From: Oceanobacillus damuensis
Lineage (GTDB): Bacteria; Bacillota; Bacilli; Bacillales; Amphibacillaceae
NCBI RefSeq assembly: GCF_001618145.1
Contig: NZ_LQNF01000036.1
Span: 1 to 35,046 of the forward strand
Direction of reading: 5' to 3'
DNA: 35,046 nt
Made by a program: the position numbers and the translations under genes. Position 1 is the stretch's first letter. Each line of letters starts with the position of its first letter. Of the stretch, positions 7,227-17,818 are shown piece by piece. Under the pieces are notes generated by a model that had not been told where the DNA came from, made no database searches, and worked only from the letters and a program-made list of their open reading frames with translations.

Positions 7227-10200
7227 ATGGACATATCCAAAAAAGAAAAGATGGATTTATTATTGAAACAGCTAGAAATGTCCGAAGAACATATAAATAA
7301 ATATTTTAATGACAGTTACTTAGAAAAACTGGAAGTATTTAAACAATCAAAGATTTGGCATTTTCATATATATGTAAAGTGTGTGCTTCCTATTGCTATA
7401 TACCAGCAGTTTATGTCAAAACTTCAGCAAGCTTTTCAGCAGATTGCCAAAGTGGAATTGACGATTAAGGCTGGGGACAAAACATGTGACGATGAAACGA
7501 TTCGTGGCTATTGGAAGCATTTTCTTACATCACTGACGCAATTATCTCCTGCTTACAGAGATTTGGTTCATAATCAGATTCCCGAAGTAAACAATAATAA
7601 GATTATGTTAACTGCCAGAAGTGATGCGGAGGCAAGTGCTTTAAAAAAGAGACTTGAGGCAGATTTCAGAAATTATTGCGATAAAATAGGTGTCATTGCT
7701 TATGCTTTAGATATTAATGTCAAAACCGATGCAGTCGACCTGCAAAAATTCAGAGACCAAAAAGCATTGGAGGATCAGCAGCTCGTTTTAAAAACAGTTC
7801 AGGAAAAGGAAAAGCGGGATAAAGAAAAATCCAATCATGAAAATCGACCACTCTCGATTGGATATAAAATACCGGAAGAAGCAATCACGATGGATCAAAT
7901 TCTTGAGGAAGAACGAAGAGTTACTATCCAGGGTTACATATTCGCTTCGGAGGTCAGAGAACTGCGCTCAGGCAGAAGTCTTTTGATTATTAAAGCAACT
8001 GATTATACAGATTCCCTACAGATTAAAATGTTTTCTAAAGGTGATGAAGATGCAGCGAAATTTGCGGATGTGAAAAAAGGAATGTGGATCAAAGCCAGGG
8101 GAAGTATACAAACAGATATGTATACCAATGAACTGGCAATGATGGCAAACGATATCCATGAAATTAAAGTTGCCAGCCGAATGGATGAAGCCCCTGAAGA
8201 TGAAAGACGAGTGGAGCTTCATGCCCATACGACAATGAGCCAAATGGATGCAGTCGTATCTCCTGAAGTACTCGTAACACAGGCTGCAAAGTGGGGCCAT
8301 AAAGCTGTTGCAATTACGGATCATGCTGGTGTGCAAGGTTTTCCTGATGCACATGCTGCAGGTCAGAAGCATAACATTAAGGTGCTGTATGGCGTAGAAG
8401 CTAATTTGGTAGATGATGGTGTTCCAATCGCTTACAATGAGTCAGATCGGGACTTGGAAAATGAAACTTATATTGTTTTTGATGTGGAGACAACAGGACT
8501 TTCGGCGGTATACGATACGATTATAGAATTGGCTGCAGTCAAAATATATCAAGGTGAGATTGTTGACCGTTTCGAAGCATTTGCAAATCCGCATCATCCG
8601 TTGTCACAGACCACAATTGATCTGACAGGCATCACGGACGATATGGTTAAAGACGCACCGGAAGTAGAAGAAGTACTAAAGAACTTCCATGAATGGATGG
8701 GCGACGATATTCTTGTTGCCCATAATGCCAGCTTTGATATGGGATTTCTTAATCAGGGATTCAAACGTTTTGACTACGAAAAGGCGAAAAATCCAGTGAT
8801 TGACACTTTGGAGCTTGCCAGATTTCTAATACCGGAATTAAGAAATCACCGGTTGAATACACTTTGTAAGCACTTGGACATTGAGCTGACCCAACATCAC
8901 CGCGCAATTTATGATGCGGAAGCTACCGGATATCTGTTATGGAAACTGGTTCAAAGGCTCTTAAGCAGAGATATTACGAATCATCACCAATTAAATAATC
9001 ATATGGGTGAAGGTAATGCCTACCAGCGCTCCAGACCCTATCATTGCACACTGCTTGCAAAAACACAGGAAGGCTTGAAAAACCTGTACAAGCTCGTTTC
9101 CAGTGCACATATTGATTATTTTTACCGGGTTCCGCGTATTCCAAGATCTCTATTGCAGAAGCACCGTGAAGGAATATTGGTCGGAACCGCATGTGACAAG
9201 GGAGAGGTTTTTGAAACAATGATGCAGAAATCTGCGGAGGAAGCTGAACAGGCTGCAGAATTTTATGACTATATCGAGGTTCAGCCACCTGCAAATTATG
9301 TACATTTAATCGAAAAAGACCTTGTACAAAATGAATCTCAAATACTGGACATCATTAAAAAATTGGTGGATTTGGGAAAACGTATTAATAAACCTGTTGT
9401 AGCGACAGGTAACGTACATTATATAGATGAGCATGATAAACAGTATCGCCAAATCCTGATAGCCGCGCAAGCAGGAAACCCGTTAAACAGGCAGACCCTT
9501 CCGGATACACCATTCCGCACCACAAATGAAATGCTCGATAGTTTTTCATTTTTAGGTGATGAAGTCGCACATGAAATTGTAGTCAAAAATACGAATGCAA
9601 TAGCAGATGAACTGGAAGAAGTTTCTCCCGTGAAAGACGGCCTGTATACTCCTACGATCGAAGGTGCTGAACAGGATATGCGTGACCTTTGTTATACACG
9701 TGCGAAGATGATATACGGGGACCCCGTACCACAGATTGTTGTAGACCGTCTCGAGAAGGAATTGGACAGTATTATAGGGAATGGATTTGCAGTAATCTAT
9801 TTAATTTCTCATAAACTCGTAAAAAAATCACTTGATGATGGTTACCTTGTTGGTTCAAGGGGATCGGTTGGTTCTTCCTTTGTTGCAACGATGACGGAAA
9901 TAACTGAGGTTAACCCGCTTGTACCACATTATGTTTGTGAAAAATGTCATTACAGCGATTTTATTACGGATGGATCTGTGGCCAGCGGCTTCGATTTACC
10001 GGATAAAAATTGTCCGGAGTGTGATACACCTCTGCAAAAAGACGGACAGGACATCCCGTTTGAAACGTTCCTTGGTTTTAAAGGAGACAAAGTTCCTGAT
10101 ATCGATTTGAATTTTTCTGGGGCCTATCAGCCGAGAGCGCATAATTACACAAAGGAATTATTTGGCGTCGATAATGTATACCGTGCAGGAACGATTGGAA

Positions 10201-11516
10201 CCATAGCAGAAAAAACAGCCTATGGCTATGTCAAAGGCTATGCATCTGACAAACAATTAGTTTATAAAAATGCCGAAGTTGATCGTCTGGTGCAGGGCTG
10301 TACAGGAGTAAAGCGAACGACCGGCCAGCATCCGGGCGGAATCATAGTCGTGCCTGATGACAAGGAAATTTATGATTTTACACCAATACAATTTCCTGCA
10401 GACGATCGCACGAGTGAGTGGCGGACAACTCATTTTGATTTCCACTCGATTCATGATAATTTGCTGAAATTGGATATTCTTGGTCACGATGATCCGACAG
10501 TCATTCGTATGCTACAGGACTTAAGCGGAATGGATCCGAAAACCATTCCAACAGACGATCCTGAAGTAATGAAAATATTCTCGGGACCGGAATCACTTGG
10601 CGTAACTGCAGACCAAATTAATTGTAAGACTGGGACACTTGGAGTTCCGGAGTTTGGTACGAAGTTTGTAAGGCAGATGCTTGAAGATACCAAACCAAGT
10701 ACTTTTGCAGAATTATTGATCATTTCGGGGCTATCACATGGTACTGATGTATGGTTGGGGAATGCCCAGGATCTAATTAATGATGGCATATGCGAGCTTC
10801 CCGACGTTATCGGCTGTCGGGATGATATAATGGTCTATCTGATGCACAAAGGCCTCGAACCCTCCTTGGCATTTAAAATTATGGAGTTTGTTCGGAAGGG
10901 GAAAGGTCTGCAGGATGAATGGATAACGGAAATGAAAAAACATAATGTTCCGGACTGGTATATTGAGTCCTGTAAAAAAATAAAATACATGTTCCCGAAA
11001 GCCCATGCCGCGGCATATGTATTGATGGCAGTTAGGATTGCTTACTTTAAAGTCCACCACCCGATACTTTTTTATGCTGCTTATTTCACGGTCAGAGCAG
11101 ATGATTTTGAACTGGACACAATGATTAAAGGATCCGATGCAATTCGCAGCCGTATGGAGAGCATTACAGTGAAAGGTAATGATGCTACACCGAAAGAAAA
11201 AAGCTTGCTTACCGTTTTGGAACTGTCTCTTGAAATGTGTGAACGTGGATTCTCCTTTAAAAAAGTTGACTTATACAAATCAAGTGCCACCGATTTTATC
11301 GTTGATGGCAATAGTTTACTTCCTCCTTTCAATGCTGTCGATGGATTGGGTACGAATGCTGCGCTTAATATTGTAAAAGCCCGTGAAGAAGGAGAATTTT
11401 TGTCCAAAGAAGACCTTCGGGAAAGAAGTAAGATATCTAAAACAGTTCTCGAGTATTTGGACAATCATGGTTGTCTGGAAGGCATGGCAGATAAGAACCA
11501 ATTATCGCTATTCTGA
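7227..11516 (+). CDS. polC: DNA polymerase III alpha subunit, Gram-positive PolC type
   Basis: The 1429-aa protein is the replicative polymerase of low-GC Gram-positives, with built-in proofreading. In order: an N-terminal domain (1-200), an OB fold (about 230-320), the PHP domain starting at [15 protein letters not shown] (about 330) and interrupted by the DEDD exonuclease (FDVETTGL near 418, HNASFDMGF, then [10 protein letters not shown]), a resumed PHP part, a four-cysteine zinc site (CEKC...CPEC, about 900-930), the polymerase metal motif PDIDLNFSG (about 957) and a C-terminal helix-hairpin-helix region. The length fits the roughly 1437-aa B. subtilis enzyme. The ATG at 7227 has a strong aggaggtg site; an out-of-frame ATG lies just before it. 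Confidence 0.98.
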   Translation: MDISKKEKMDLLLKQLEMSEEHINKYFNDSYLEKLEVFKQSKIWHFHIYVKCVLPIAIYQQFMSKLQQAFQQIAKVELTIKAGDKTCDDETIRGYWKHFLTSLTQLSPAYRDLVHNQIPEVNNNKIMLTARSDAEASALKKRLEADFRNYCDKIGVIAYALDINVKTDAVDLQKFRDQKALEDQQLVLKTVQEKEKRDKEKSNHENRPLSIGYKIPEEAITMDQILEEERRVTIQGYIFASEVRELRSGRSLLIIKATDYTDSLQIKMFSKGDEDAAKFADVKKGMWIKARGSIQTDMYTNELAMMANDIHEIKVASRMDEAPEDERRVELHAHTTMSQMDAVVSPEVLVTQAAKWGHKAVAITDHAGVQGFPDAHAAGQKHNIKVLYGVEANLVDDGVPIAYNESDRDLENETYIVFDVETTGLSAVYDTIIELAAVKIYQGEIVDRFEAFANPHHPLSQTTIDLTGITDDMVKDAPEVEEVLKNFHEWMGDDILVAHNASFDMGFLNQGFKRFDYEKAKNPVIDTLELARFLIPELRNHRLNTLCKHLDIELTQHHRAIYDAEATGYLLWKLVQRLLSRDITNHHQLNNHMGEGNAYQRSRPYHCTLLAKTQEGLKNLYKLVSSAHIDYFYRVPRIPRSLLQKHREGILVGTACDKGEVFETMMQKSAEEAEQAAEFYDYIEVQPPANYVHLIEKDLVQNESQILDIIKKLVDLGKRINKPVVATGNVHYIDEHDKQYRQILIAAQAGNPLNRQTLPDTPFRTTNEMLDSFSFLGDEVAHEIVVKNTNAIADELEEVSPVKDGLYTPTIEGAEQDMRDLCYTRAKMIYGDPVPQIVVDRLEKELDSIIGNGFAVIYLISHKLVKKSLDDGYLVGSRGSVGSSFVATMTEITEVNPLVPHYVCEKCHYSDFITDGSVASGFDLPDKNCPECDTPLQKDGQDIPFETFLGFKGDKVPDIDLNFSGAYQPRAHNYTKELFGVDNVYRAGTIGTIAEKTAYGYVKGYASDKQLVYKNAEVDRLVQGCTGVKRTTGQHPGGIIVVPDDKEIYDFTPIQFPADDRTSEWRTTHFDFHSIHDNLLKLDILGHDDPTVIRMLQDLSGMDPKTIPTDDPEVMKIFSGPESLGVTADQINCKTGTLGVPEFGTKFVRQMLEDTKPSTFAELLIISGLSHGTDVWLGNAQDLINDGICELPDVIGCRDDIMVYLMHKGLEPSLAFKIMEFVRKGKGLQDEWITEMKKHNVPDWYIESCKKIKYMFPKAHAAAYVLMAVRIAYFKVHHPILFYAAYFTVRADDFELDTMIKGSDAIRSRMESITVKGNDATPKEKSLLTVLELSLEMCERGFSFKKVDLYKSSATDFIVDGNSLLPPFNAVDGLGTNAALNIVKAREEGEFLSKEDLRERSKISKTVLEYLDNHGCLEGMADKNQLSLF

Positions 11517-11592
11517 TTCTGTCTGCTCTGAAGAATAAGGTATATATGCTTTAACTCTCAAGATGAACATTTAGGTCTATCTTACATCGATA

Positions 11593-11601
11593 TGCTATAA
11601 T
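11593..11601 (+). promoter_or_regulatory. Extended -10 promoter for the STAS-domain gene
   Basis: TGC followed by a perfect TATAAT (11596-11601) lies about 65 nt before the GTG start. The -35 region (around 11573) is poor, so this would rely on the extended -10. No sigma-B type GTTTAA/GGGTAT pair was seen. Confidence 0.5.
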
Positions 11602-11665
11602 AGTGAGGGAATTTTAGAAAACATTCAAAAACCTTTTATTTAATATATTCTTAGGGGATGATTGC

Positions 11666-12496
11666 GTGAATTTGCAATATGAAGGAGACCAGGAATTAAA
11701 AGAATTTATTATAGAAAACAGAGGAAGATTTGAGAAAAAATTGCTTGAAGAAGCTGTACATGTTCGGGATAAAGTAGAGGAAATCAAGTTAATCGGAAAT
11801 ATCAATTTACTGGAAAATGCTTATAATCTCGTATTAAGTGTATTGGATAATAAACCGAAATATGTTACCGATCTGGGAACTAGAGAAGGGGTTGCGTGGG
11901 CTGGGCATAATTTGACGCTAGCCTTCAAGCTTGAGTGGATCCAGGCAGTAAGGAAGACACTTTGGAAATTCCTTTATGAGTATGACCAAAACGGCAATAA
12001 GTTTAATCAAAAAGAAGAATACTATAATCTGCAAGTTAATATCAATAGTCTGTTTGATGAGTTTTTCCGTTCTTTCTTCCTGAGCTATTCGGAGTATAAG
12101 GATAAATTGCTTGAATCGAAAAACAAGCTCGTGAAGAGTCTCTCTGCGCCAATTATCCCAGTGACTGGAAGGGTAAGTATTCTGCCGCTTATCGGTATGC
12201 TGGATGAGTTTCGAGGGAACATTATTGAAGAGAAAGTTTTAAATGATATTAGCAGTAAAGGTGTTCAAACGTTGATTGTAGACCTTTCGGGTTTAGCTAA
12301 AATGGATGCCAATGCTATTCGGCTATTTATGAAACTGATTGAAGGAGTTACGATGATGGGTTGTAAAGCCATTATTACCGGTATGCGCCCTGAAGTAGTG
12401 ACCCATTTTATCGATCATGACTTATCGTATGGGAAAAGCATCGAAACAAAAGCATCGCTTCAACAGGCATTAGAAGATTTTATGGAGTTTAAGTAG
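11666..12496 (+). CDS. RsbR-like STAS-domain regulator
   Basis: The 276-aa protein has an all-helical N-terminal region (about 1-155) of the RsbR sensor kind and a C-terminal STAS domain (about 160-270). The STAS core is recognisable from ISILPLIG-like SILPLIG, IVDLSG (204-209) and ITGMRPEVV (237-245). RsbR paralogues form the stressosome with RsbS and control sigma-B through RsbT phosphorylation. Here the residue after Asp214, where RsbR carries the phosphorylated Thr and RsbS a Ser, is Ala215; Thr residues remain in the second loop (238, 246). A GTG start follows aggggatg. It has its own promoter candidate and sits between polC and rimP, where B. subtilis has no gene. Its partner is unknown. 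Confidence 0.75.
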   Translation: MNLQYEGDQELKEFIIENRGRFEKKLLEEAVHVRDKVEEIKLIGNINLLENAYNLVLSVLDNKPKYVTDLGTREGVAWAGHNLTLAFKLEWIQAVRKTLWKFLYEYDQNGNKFNQKEEYYNLQVNINSLFDEFFRSFFLSYSEYKDKLLESKNKLVKSLSAPIIPVTGRVSILPLIGMLDEFRGNIIEEKVLNDISSKGVQTLIVDLSGLAKMDANAIRLFMKLIEGVTMMGCKAIITGMRPEVVTHFIDHDLSYGKSIETKASLQQALEDFMEFK

Positions 12497-12514
12497 TGCA
12501 GAAAGGTCTCTATG

Positions 12515-12543
12515 TTGCACGTGAAATGCTTTTATGGTATAAT
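12515..12543 (+). promoter_or_regulatory. Sigma-A promoter of the rimP-nusA-infB operon
   Basis: TTGCAC (12515-12520) and TATAAT (12538-12543) are spaced by 17 nt with a TGG extended -10. This is the best promoter in the window and would give a leader of about 200 nt before rimP. Confidence 0.8.
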
Positions 12544-12575
12544 TTCTTTTGGAAAGTAATGATACGAACGGTTTG

Positions 12576-12606
12576 AAGAGTGGGTTTTTTACCCACTCTT
12601 TCTTCA
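12576..12606 (+). terminator. Leader terminator upstream of rimP-nusA
   Basis: A perfect 10-bp stem (aagagtgggt 12576-12585 with acccactctt 12591-12600) has a 5-nt T loop and an interrupted T tract (tcttc). In B. subtilis the rimP(ylxS)-nusA leader has a NusA-dependent terminator that lets NusA limit its own synthesis; position and weak U tract fit the same design. Confidence 0.7.
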
Positions 12607-12633
12607 TACTGTTTTCGATTTTTGGAAAGCTTC

Positions 12634-12664
12634 CCCCTAGCCACATCATCCGGCAGGGGTTTTA
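12634..12664 (+). terminator. Second leader hairpin upstream of rimP
   Basis: cccct (12634-12638) pairs with agggg (12655-12659), with an inner gcc/ggc helix, followed by tttta. With the hairpin at 12576 it forms a tandem terminator arrangement before rimP. Confidence 0.6.
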
Positions 12665-12747
12665 TATTGATTTTGGCTGTTCCAAATGAAATTGGTCAGA
12701 TTGGTTTATAATAAGCTATAAATAGTGCCATTAAAGGAGGACGAACT

Positions 12748-13218
12748 TTGAGCTCCCAAGTGATTCAAATTACAGAAGAATTGGTTACCCCTATCTTAAA
12801 AGAAAAGGATCTCGAGTTAGCAGATATCGAGTATATTAAAGAAGGCAAAAATTGGTTTCTAAGGGTCTATATCGACAAGGAAGGCGGAGTCGATATTGTA
12901 GAATGTGGAGAAGTGTCAGAACAGTTAAGCGAGAAGCTGGATGAGACAGATCCGATAAAAGAACCTTATTTTCTGGAAGTTTCCTCCCCAGGTGTGGAAC
13001 GACCGTTAAAATCAAAAGAGGATTTCGTAAAGTATGTCAACCATAATGTTTTCATAAAGCTATATGAACGCATTGATGGGGAAAAGGAATTTGAAGGAAT
13101 CCTGAAGGAATTTAAAGATGATACAGCAACAATAGAATATAAAATTAAAACAAGGAAAAAAACGGTTGAAATACCATATGACAAGATAGCAAAAGCAAGA
13201 CTAGCTGTTATGTTTTGA
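12748..13218 (+). CDS. rimP: Ribosome maturation factor RimP
   Basis: The 156-aa protein (YlxS in B. subtilis) assists 30S subunit maturation. The two-domain fold is visible: the N-terminal part ([20 protein letters not shown] and DKEGGVDI) and [15 protein letters not shown] in its conserved place, then a C-terminal Sm-like part (EFEGILKEF). The start is TTG, chosen because aaaggagg lies 7 nt upstream and the resulting length fits the family. nusA begins 19 nt downstream, so both are cotranscribed from the promoter at 12515. Confidence 0.95.
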   Translation: MSSQVIQITEELVTPILKEKDLELADIEYIKEGKNWFLRVYIDKEGGVDIVECGEVSEQLSEKLDETDPIKEPYFLEVSSPGVERPLKSKEDFVKYVNHNVFIKLYERIDGEKEFEGILKEFKDDTATIEYKIKTRKKTVEIPYDKIAKARLAVMF

Positions 13219-13237
13219 TTAAAGGGGGAAAATAAAA

Positions 13238-14341
13238 GTGAGCAGTCAGTTGTTTGATGCGATTGATAATTTGGCAAAGGAAAAGGGAATTGATAAGAAT
13301 ATTCTAATGGAAGCATTGGAAGCCGCCCTGATCTCTGCCTATAAGAAGAACTTTAAATCTGCAACGAACGTTAGGGTCGAGCTTAACGAAGTGACCGGAA
13401 AGATGAGTGTCTATTCCAGAAAAACGGTTGTAGAAGAAGTAGAGGACAATCAGCTTGAGATCTCTATGGACGAGGCAAAAAAAATAGATCCTAATTATGA
13501 ACTGGAAGACGTTATAGAAGTGGAAGTGACACCTAAAGATTTCGGCCGTATTGCAGCCCAGGCAGCAAAACAAGTTGTTACACAAAGAGTTCGTGAAGCT
13601 GAACGCGGAGTTATATTCTCCGAGTATATTGATCGTGAAGAAGATGTCATGACAGGTATCATTCAACGTAAAGATCCACGATTCGTTTATGTTAATCTTG
13701 GGAAGATAGAAGCTAAACTGGCGGAAACCGAACAGATGCCTACTGAAGAATATAACGTGCATGACCGGTTGAAAGTATTTGTGACAAAAGTGGAGAACAC
13801 GAGTAAAGGACCACAAATTTATATTTCAAGATCGCATCCGGGTCTGTTAAAACGATTGTTTGAAATGGAAGTTCCGGAAATTTTCGACGGAACAGTGGAA
13901 ATAAAATCGGTTGCCAGAGAAGCTGGAGACCGCTCGAAAATTTCAGTTTATGCCCAGGATCCCGAGATTGATCCTGTAGGCTCATGTGTTGGTCAGCGGG
14001 GGCAGCGTGTCCAGGCAATCGTAAATGAATTGAAGGGTGAAAAAATTGATATCGTCGAATGGTCAGAAGATCCGGTCGTATACGTATCAAATGCATTAAG
14101 CCCATCTAAGGTAGTTGATGTATTGGTTAATGAAGAGGAAAAGGCAACGACTGTCATTGTCCCTGATTACCAATTATCATTGGCTATCGGGAAACGTGGT
14201 CAGAATGCGAGACTTGCTGCCAAGTTGACAGGGTGGAAAATAGACATCAAGAGTGAAACGGAAGCAAGAGAAGAAGGATTATTGACTGAAACAGAGAATG
14301 AAGATTCCTATTCTGACAACAATGAGGATTTGTTTGAATAA
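13238..14341 (+). CDS. nusA: Transcription termination/antitermination factor NusA
   Basis: The 367-aa protein binds RNA polymerase and nascent RNA and controls pausing and termination. It has the N-terminal RNAP-binding domain (about 1-130), an S1 domain (about 135-200) and two KH domains, of which DPVGSCVGQRGQRVQAIV and SLAIGKRGQNARLAAKLTGW carry the GxxG loops. The acidic tail ends without the C-terminal repeats found in Proteobacteria, as in B. subtilis. The GTG start follows aaaggggga. It shares its operon with rimP, rnpM/ylxR, ylxQ and infB and may limit its own expression through the leader terminators. Confidence 0.97.
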   Translation: MSSQLFDAIDNLAKEKGIDKNILMEALEAALISAYKKNFKSATNVRVELNEVTGKMSVYSRKTVVEEVEDNQLEISMDEAKKIDPNYELEDVIEVEVTPKDFGRIAAQAAKQVVTQRVREAERGVIFSEYIDREEDVMTGIIQRKDPRFVYVNLGKIEAKLAETEQMPTEEYNVHDRLKVFVTKVENTSKGPQIYISRSHPGLLKRLFEMEVPEIFDGTVEIKSVAREAGDRSKISVYAQDPEIDPVGSCVGQRGQRVQAIVNELKGEKIDIVEWSEDPVVYVSNALSPSKVVDVLVNEEEKATTVIVPDYQLSLAIGKRGQNARLAAKLTGWKIDIKSETEAREEGLLTETENEDSYSDNNEDLFE

Positions 14342-14354
14342 GGGAGGGTTTTTA

Positions 14355-14636
14355 ATGGTACAAAAAAGAAAGACACCTGAAAGAAAATGTATCGTCACGA
14401 ATGAGATGAAACCGAAAAAAGACCTTATTCGTGTCGTGCGTAATAAAGAAGGCATGGTGTTTGTCGATCCCACAGGGAAGAAAAATGGGCGTGGAGCATA
14501 CTTATCACGTGATTTGGATGTTATTCAAAAAGCGGAAAAATCGAATGTGTTGAATCGGACATTTAATACAGAAATAGATGCTGGCATCTATGAAGAATTA
14601 AAACAGCTTGTTAATGGAACGCAAAATGAAAAATAA
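14355..14636 (+). CDS. rnpM: YlxR/RnpM, RNA-binding protein
   Basis: The 93-aa protein belongs to the YlxR family (DUF448), recently described as an RNase P modulator (RnpM) that binds the RNase P RNA. The family signature is clear: TPERKCIVTNEMKPKKDLIR at the start and GRGAYLSRDLDV in the middle. The frame is open from 14298, but the ATG at 14355 has a strong agggagg 6 nt upstream and gives the standard length, so the longer start is rejected. It overlaps ylxQ by 11 nt, indicating translational coupling. Confidence 0.92.
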   Translation: MVQKRKTPERKCIVTNEMKPKKDLIRVVRNKEGMVFVDPTGKKNGRGAYLSRDLDVIQKAEKSNVLNRTFNTEIDAGIYEELKQLVNGTQNEK

Positions 14637-14925
14637 TTACTTAAACATCGTCGGTCTTGCATATCGTGCAGGTAAATGCTCCGTTGGGGAAGAAACGATT
14701 GTAAAAGACATTCGAGCCAAAAGGGCGAAACTGGTACTGCTTGCCAGTGATATTGGACCACAGACGAAAAAAAAACTAATGGATAAATGTAAATACTATG
14801 AAGTACCTTTTTTGATTGCAGATGATAGAGAAACAATATCACATGCAATTGGGAAATCCCACAGAGTAGCTATTGCTATCTTGGACGCAGGTTTTGCTGC
14901 CAAGATAAAATCGTTGCTCGGGTAA
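14626..14925 (+). CDS. ylxQ: YlxQ, L7Ae-type K-turn RNA-binding protein
   Basis: The 99-aa protein is of the L7Ae/L30e family; the B. subtilis orthologue binds kink-turn RNA, although its cellular target is uncertain. Visible features are [17 protein letters not shown] at the start, [12 protein letters not shown] and the C-terminal [17 protein letters not shown]. The ATG at 14626 gives the family length; upstream in-frame starts at 14608 and 14614 would add residues not present in relatives. The gene begins inside the 3' end of ylxR and infB follows 20 nt later. Confidence 0.9.
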   Translation: MKNNYLNIVGLAYRAGKCSVGEETIVKDIRAKRAKLVLLASDIGPQTKKKLMDKCKYYEVPFLIADDRETISHAIGKSHRVAIAILDAGFAAKIKSLLG

Positions 14926-14945
14926 TCAAATTCGGGGGTGAACGT

Positions 14946-17075
14946 ATGAGTAAAATGCGTGTATATGAATATGCAAAATCAAACAATACAACTAGTAAAG
15001 ATGTAATAAATTATTTAAAAGGCCTAAATGAGGAAGTATCCAACCATATGTCAACATTATCAGATGATATGGTGAAGAAATTGGATGAAAAGTTCAATGC
15101 AAAGGAGAAACCGGAAACGGCTAACCCAACTGAGAAAAACAATGCGGATCAAAATAACCAAAAGAAACAGAATTCAAACCAGCAGGCGAAGAACGGAAAG
15201 CAGAATTCCGGCTTCAAAAATAACAGTCAGCATAATAAACCAAATCATAAAAACAAGAAACAAAAAGGACCTAAAAAGGGTAATCAACAGGCAGCCAATG
15301 CCCAAAAACCTGTAAAGGAAACACCAAAAAAAATCACCTATAGCGACACATTGGCAGTAAGTGAGTTAGCTTCCAAGCTGAACAAAGAACCAGCTGAGCT
15401 CATCAAGAAGCTTATGTTTATGGGGGTTATGGCAACAAAAAACCAGGATCTCGATGACGATGCAATAGAACTGATCTGTGGCGAATATGATGTCGAAGTA
15501 GAAAAAGAAATCATTTTAGAAGATACAGATTTTGATAAATATATTCAGGAAGAAAATGAAGAAAACCTGATTGAAAGACCTGCTGTTGTTACGATTATGG
15601 GTCACGTTGATCATGGTAAAACAACATTGCTTGATTCAATTAGACATACGAAAGTAACAGCAGGAGAAGCAGGAGGCATCACCCAGCATATAGGTGCATA
15701 TCAAGTTGAAAATGACGGGAAGAAGATTACCTTCCTGGATACACCTGGTCATGCGGCCTTTACAAGCATGCGTTCACGTGGTGCACAGGTTACAGATATT
15801 GCGATTCTTGTAGTTGCAGCAGATGATGGTGTAATGCCACAAACTGTCGAAGCGATCAATCATGCGAAAGCAGCTGAAGTTCCAATCATTGTTGCTGTCA
15901 ACAAAATGGATAAAGAAGGTGCAAATCCTGACCGTGTCATGCAAGAGCTTACAGAATATGAACTGATTCCGGAAGATTGGGGCGGTAGCACCATTTTCGT
16001 TAATATCTCTGCAATCAAAGATGAAGGAATCGATGATTTACTGGAAATGATCTTGCTTGTAGCAGAAGTTGAAGAATTAAAGGCGAATCCGAATGCGAAT
16101 GCTTTCGGTACAGTAATAGATGCACAATTAGACAAAGGAAGAGGATCTGTTTCTACATTATTGGTACAAAACGGCACACTTCATGTCGGAGATGCTATCG
16201 TTGTCGGTAATACGTATGGACGTGTTCGTGCTATGGTAAATGATATCGGTAAACGTGTAACTGAAGTTGGACCTTCTACACCGGTCGAAATTACCGGGTT
16301 ACATGATGTGCCACAGGCCGGAGACCAATTCCTCGTATTTGACGATGAGAAAAAAGCGCGTCAAATTGGAGAAGCTCGTCAGCAAGAACATATTGTCGCA
16401 AATCGCGGCGAACAATCCAAAGTTAGTCTGGAAGATTTATTTGATAAAATTAAACAAGGTGAAATGAAAGAATTGAATATCATTGTAAAAGCAGATGTTC
16501 AAGGGTCAGTAGAGGCACTTGCAGCTTCTCTACGCAAAATTGAAGTGGAAGGTGTCAACATTAAAATCATTCACACTGGCGTAGGGGCTATTACAGAATC
16601 CGATATTATCCTTGCCTCAGCTTCAAATGCAATTGTTATTGGTTTCAATGTTCGTCCGGATGTAAATGCTAAAAATGCTGCTGAATCCGAAAAAGTTGAT
16701 ATTCGTCTGCACAGGGTGATATATAGTGCCATCGAGGAGATAGAGTCGGCAATGAAAGGACTGCTGGACCCTGAATTTGAGGAGAAGGTAATCGGACAAG
16801 CAGAAGTGCGGGAAACATTCAAGGTTTCCAAAATCGGGACGATTGCCGGTAGCTATGTAACGGAAGGTAAAATTACCCGTGATGCAGGTGTAAGACTTAT
16901 CCGTGATGGGGTAGTTCTCTATGAAGGGGAATTGTTGGCACTTAAACGTTTTAAGGATGATGTGAAGGAAGTAGCGAAAAACTATGAGTGTGGGATAACT
17001 ATTTCCAACTTTAACGACATCAAAGAAGGCGACGTTATCGAGGCCTTCGTCATGGAAGAAATTGAGCGCAAATGA
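14946..17075 (+). CDS. infB: Translation initiation factor IF-2
   Basis: The 709-aa GTPase places initiator fMet-tRNA on the 30S subunit and drives subunit joining. It has an N-terminal IF2 helical domain, a low-complexity Asn/Lys/Gln-rich linker (about 55-125), a second IF2_N region, the G domain with GHVDHGKTT (G1, from residue 219), DTPGHAAF (G3) and NKMDKE (G4), and the C-terminal domains ending in EIERK. The length fits the B. subtilis protein (716 aa). The ATG follows tcgggggtgaac. Its stop overlaps the ylxP start (ATGA). Confidence 0.98.
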   Translation: MSKMRVYEYAKSNNTTSKDVINYLKGLNEEVSNHMSTLSDDMVKKLDEKFNAKEKPETANPTEKNNADQNNQKKQNSNQQAKNGKQNSGFKNNSQHNKPNHKNKKQKGPKKGNQQAANAQKPVKETPKKITYSDTLAVSELASKLNKEPAELIKKLMFMGVMATKNQDLDDDAIELICGEYDVEVEKEIILEDTDFDKYIQEENEENLIERPAVVTIMGHVDHGKTTLLDSIRHTKVTAGEAGGITQHIGAYQVENDGKKITFLDTPGHAAFTSMRSRGAQVTDIAILVVAADDGVMPQTVEAINHAKAAEVPIIVAVNKMDKEGANPDRVMQELTEYELIPEDWGGSTIFVNISAIKDEGIDDLLEMILLVAEVEELKANPNANAFGTVIDAQLDKGRGSVSTLLVQNGTLHVGDAIVVGNTYGRVRAMVNDIGKRVTEVGPSTPVEITGLHDVPQAGDQFLVFDDEKKARQIGEARQQEHIVANRGEQSKVSLEDLFDKIKQGEMKELNIIVKADVQGSVEALAASLRKIEVEGVNIKIIHTGVGAITESDIILASASNAIVIGFNVRPDVNAKNAAESEKVDIRLHRVIYSAIEEIESAMKGLLDPEFEEKVIGQAEVRETFKVSKIGTIAGSYVTEGKITRDAGVRLIRDGVVLYEGELLALKRFKDDVKEVAKNYECGITISNFNDIKEGDVIEAFVMEEIERK

Positions 17076-17350
17076 TCGTATATGCTGAGGTAGAGTGTTT
17101 CATGTATGAAGGACATTCACTAAAGGCAAAACGTTCAGTAATAAAAAAGATATTGGCAAAATTGCATAATAATTTTAATGTAGCTGTCACGGAAATCGCT
17201 TATCATGATTTGTGGCAGCGGACGAAAATTGGTATCGTAGCAATTTCCACGGATTATGTGCATGCCGAAAAGATAATCAATAGCGCATTGGGTACAATAG
17301 ATGGATTTACAGAGCTTGAACGCACCATAACAAATGTGGAGCGATTATAA
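17072..17350 (+). CDS. ylxP: YlxP, DUF503 family protein
   Basis: The 92-aa protein belongs to DUF503. The orthologue lies between infB and rbfA in most Bacillales and is suspected to act in ribosome assembly, but its biochemical role is not established. The motif [14 protein letters not shown] near the N-terminus and [18 protein letters not shown] in the middle are the most conserved parts. It overlaps infB by 4 nt (ATGA), so translation is coupled, and rbfA starts 29 nt after its stop. Confidence 0.9.
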   Translation: MIVYAEVECFMYEGHSLKAKRSVIKKILAKLHNNFNVAVTEIAYHDLWQRTKIGIVAISTDYVHAEKIINSALGTIDGFTELERTITNVERL

Positions 17351-17378
17351 AGTCTCATTTTAACTGAGGTGAATAAAA

Positions 17379-17720
17379 ATGGCTGAATTAAGAGCAAACA
17401 GGGTAGCTGAACAAATGAAAAAGGAATTAAGCGATATTCTGACTCGGAAAATAAAAGACCCCAGAGTTGGTTTTGTCACGGTTACAGATGTGGAAGTTAC
17501 GGGTGACCTGCAGCAGGCAAAGGTATTCATATCTGTTTTGGGTGATGAAAAGAAAAAACAGGATACACTTATGGGTCTTGCAAAAGCAAAAGGATTTATC
17601 CGTTCGGAAATCGGAAATCGAATCCGTCTTCGCAAAACACCCGAATTGACTTTTGAATTTGATGAAGCATTCGAATATGGAAACCGGATTGAATCCATCT
17701 TGAAGGATTTAAATAAATAG
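17379..17720 (+). CDS. rbfA: Ribosome-binding factor A
   Basis: The 113-aa protein binds immature 30S subunits and assists 16S rRNA 5' end maturation and cold adaptation. It shows the KH-like RbfA fold: [20 protein letters not shown], then [20 protein letters not shown] and the [18 protein letters not shown] segment. A gaggtga site precedes the ATG. A strong terminator follows, so rbfA may be the end of the main rimP operon transcript. Confidence 0.96.
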   Translation: MAELRANRVAEQMKKELSDILTRKIKDPRVGFVTVTDVEVTGDLQQAKVFISVLGDEKKKQDTLMGLAKAKGFIRSEIGNRIRLRKTPELTFEFDEAFEYGNRIESILKDLNK

Positions 17721-17729
17721 AAATTGATG

Positions 17730-17770
17730 AATCTGACCTTGTTACAAGTTAAATGACGGGTCAGATTTTT
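17730..17770 (+). terminator. Terminator between rbfA and truB
   Basis: A 9-bp stem (aatctgacc 17730-17738 with ggtcagatt 17759-17767) encloses a 20-nt loop and ends in ttt. The loop is long, so efficiency may be moderate. Confidence 0.65.
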
Positions 17771-17818
17771 CCATACACTCATTTACATACAATATACTAC
17801 CCATTGGAGGCTGGTTAA

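Noticed and set aside
14298..14354. Longer start for YlxR inside nusA
   Set aside because: The added residues overlap nusA and do not resemble the family; agggagg points to the ATG at 14355.
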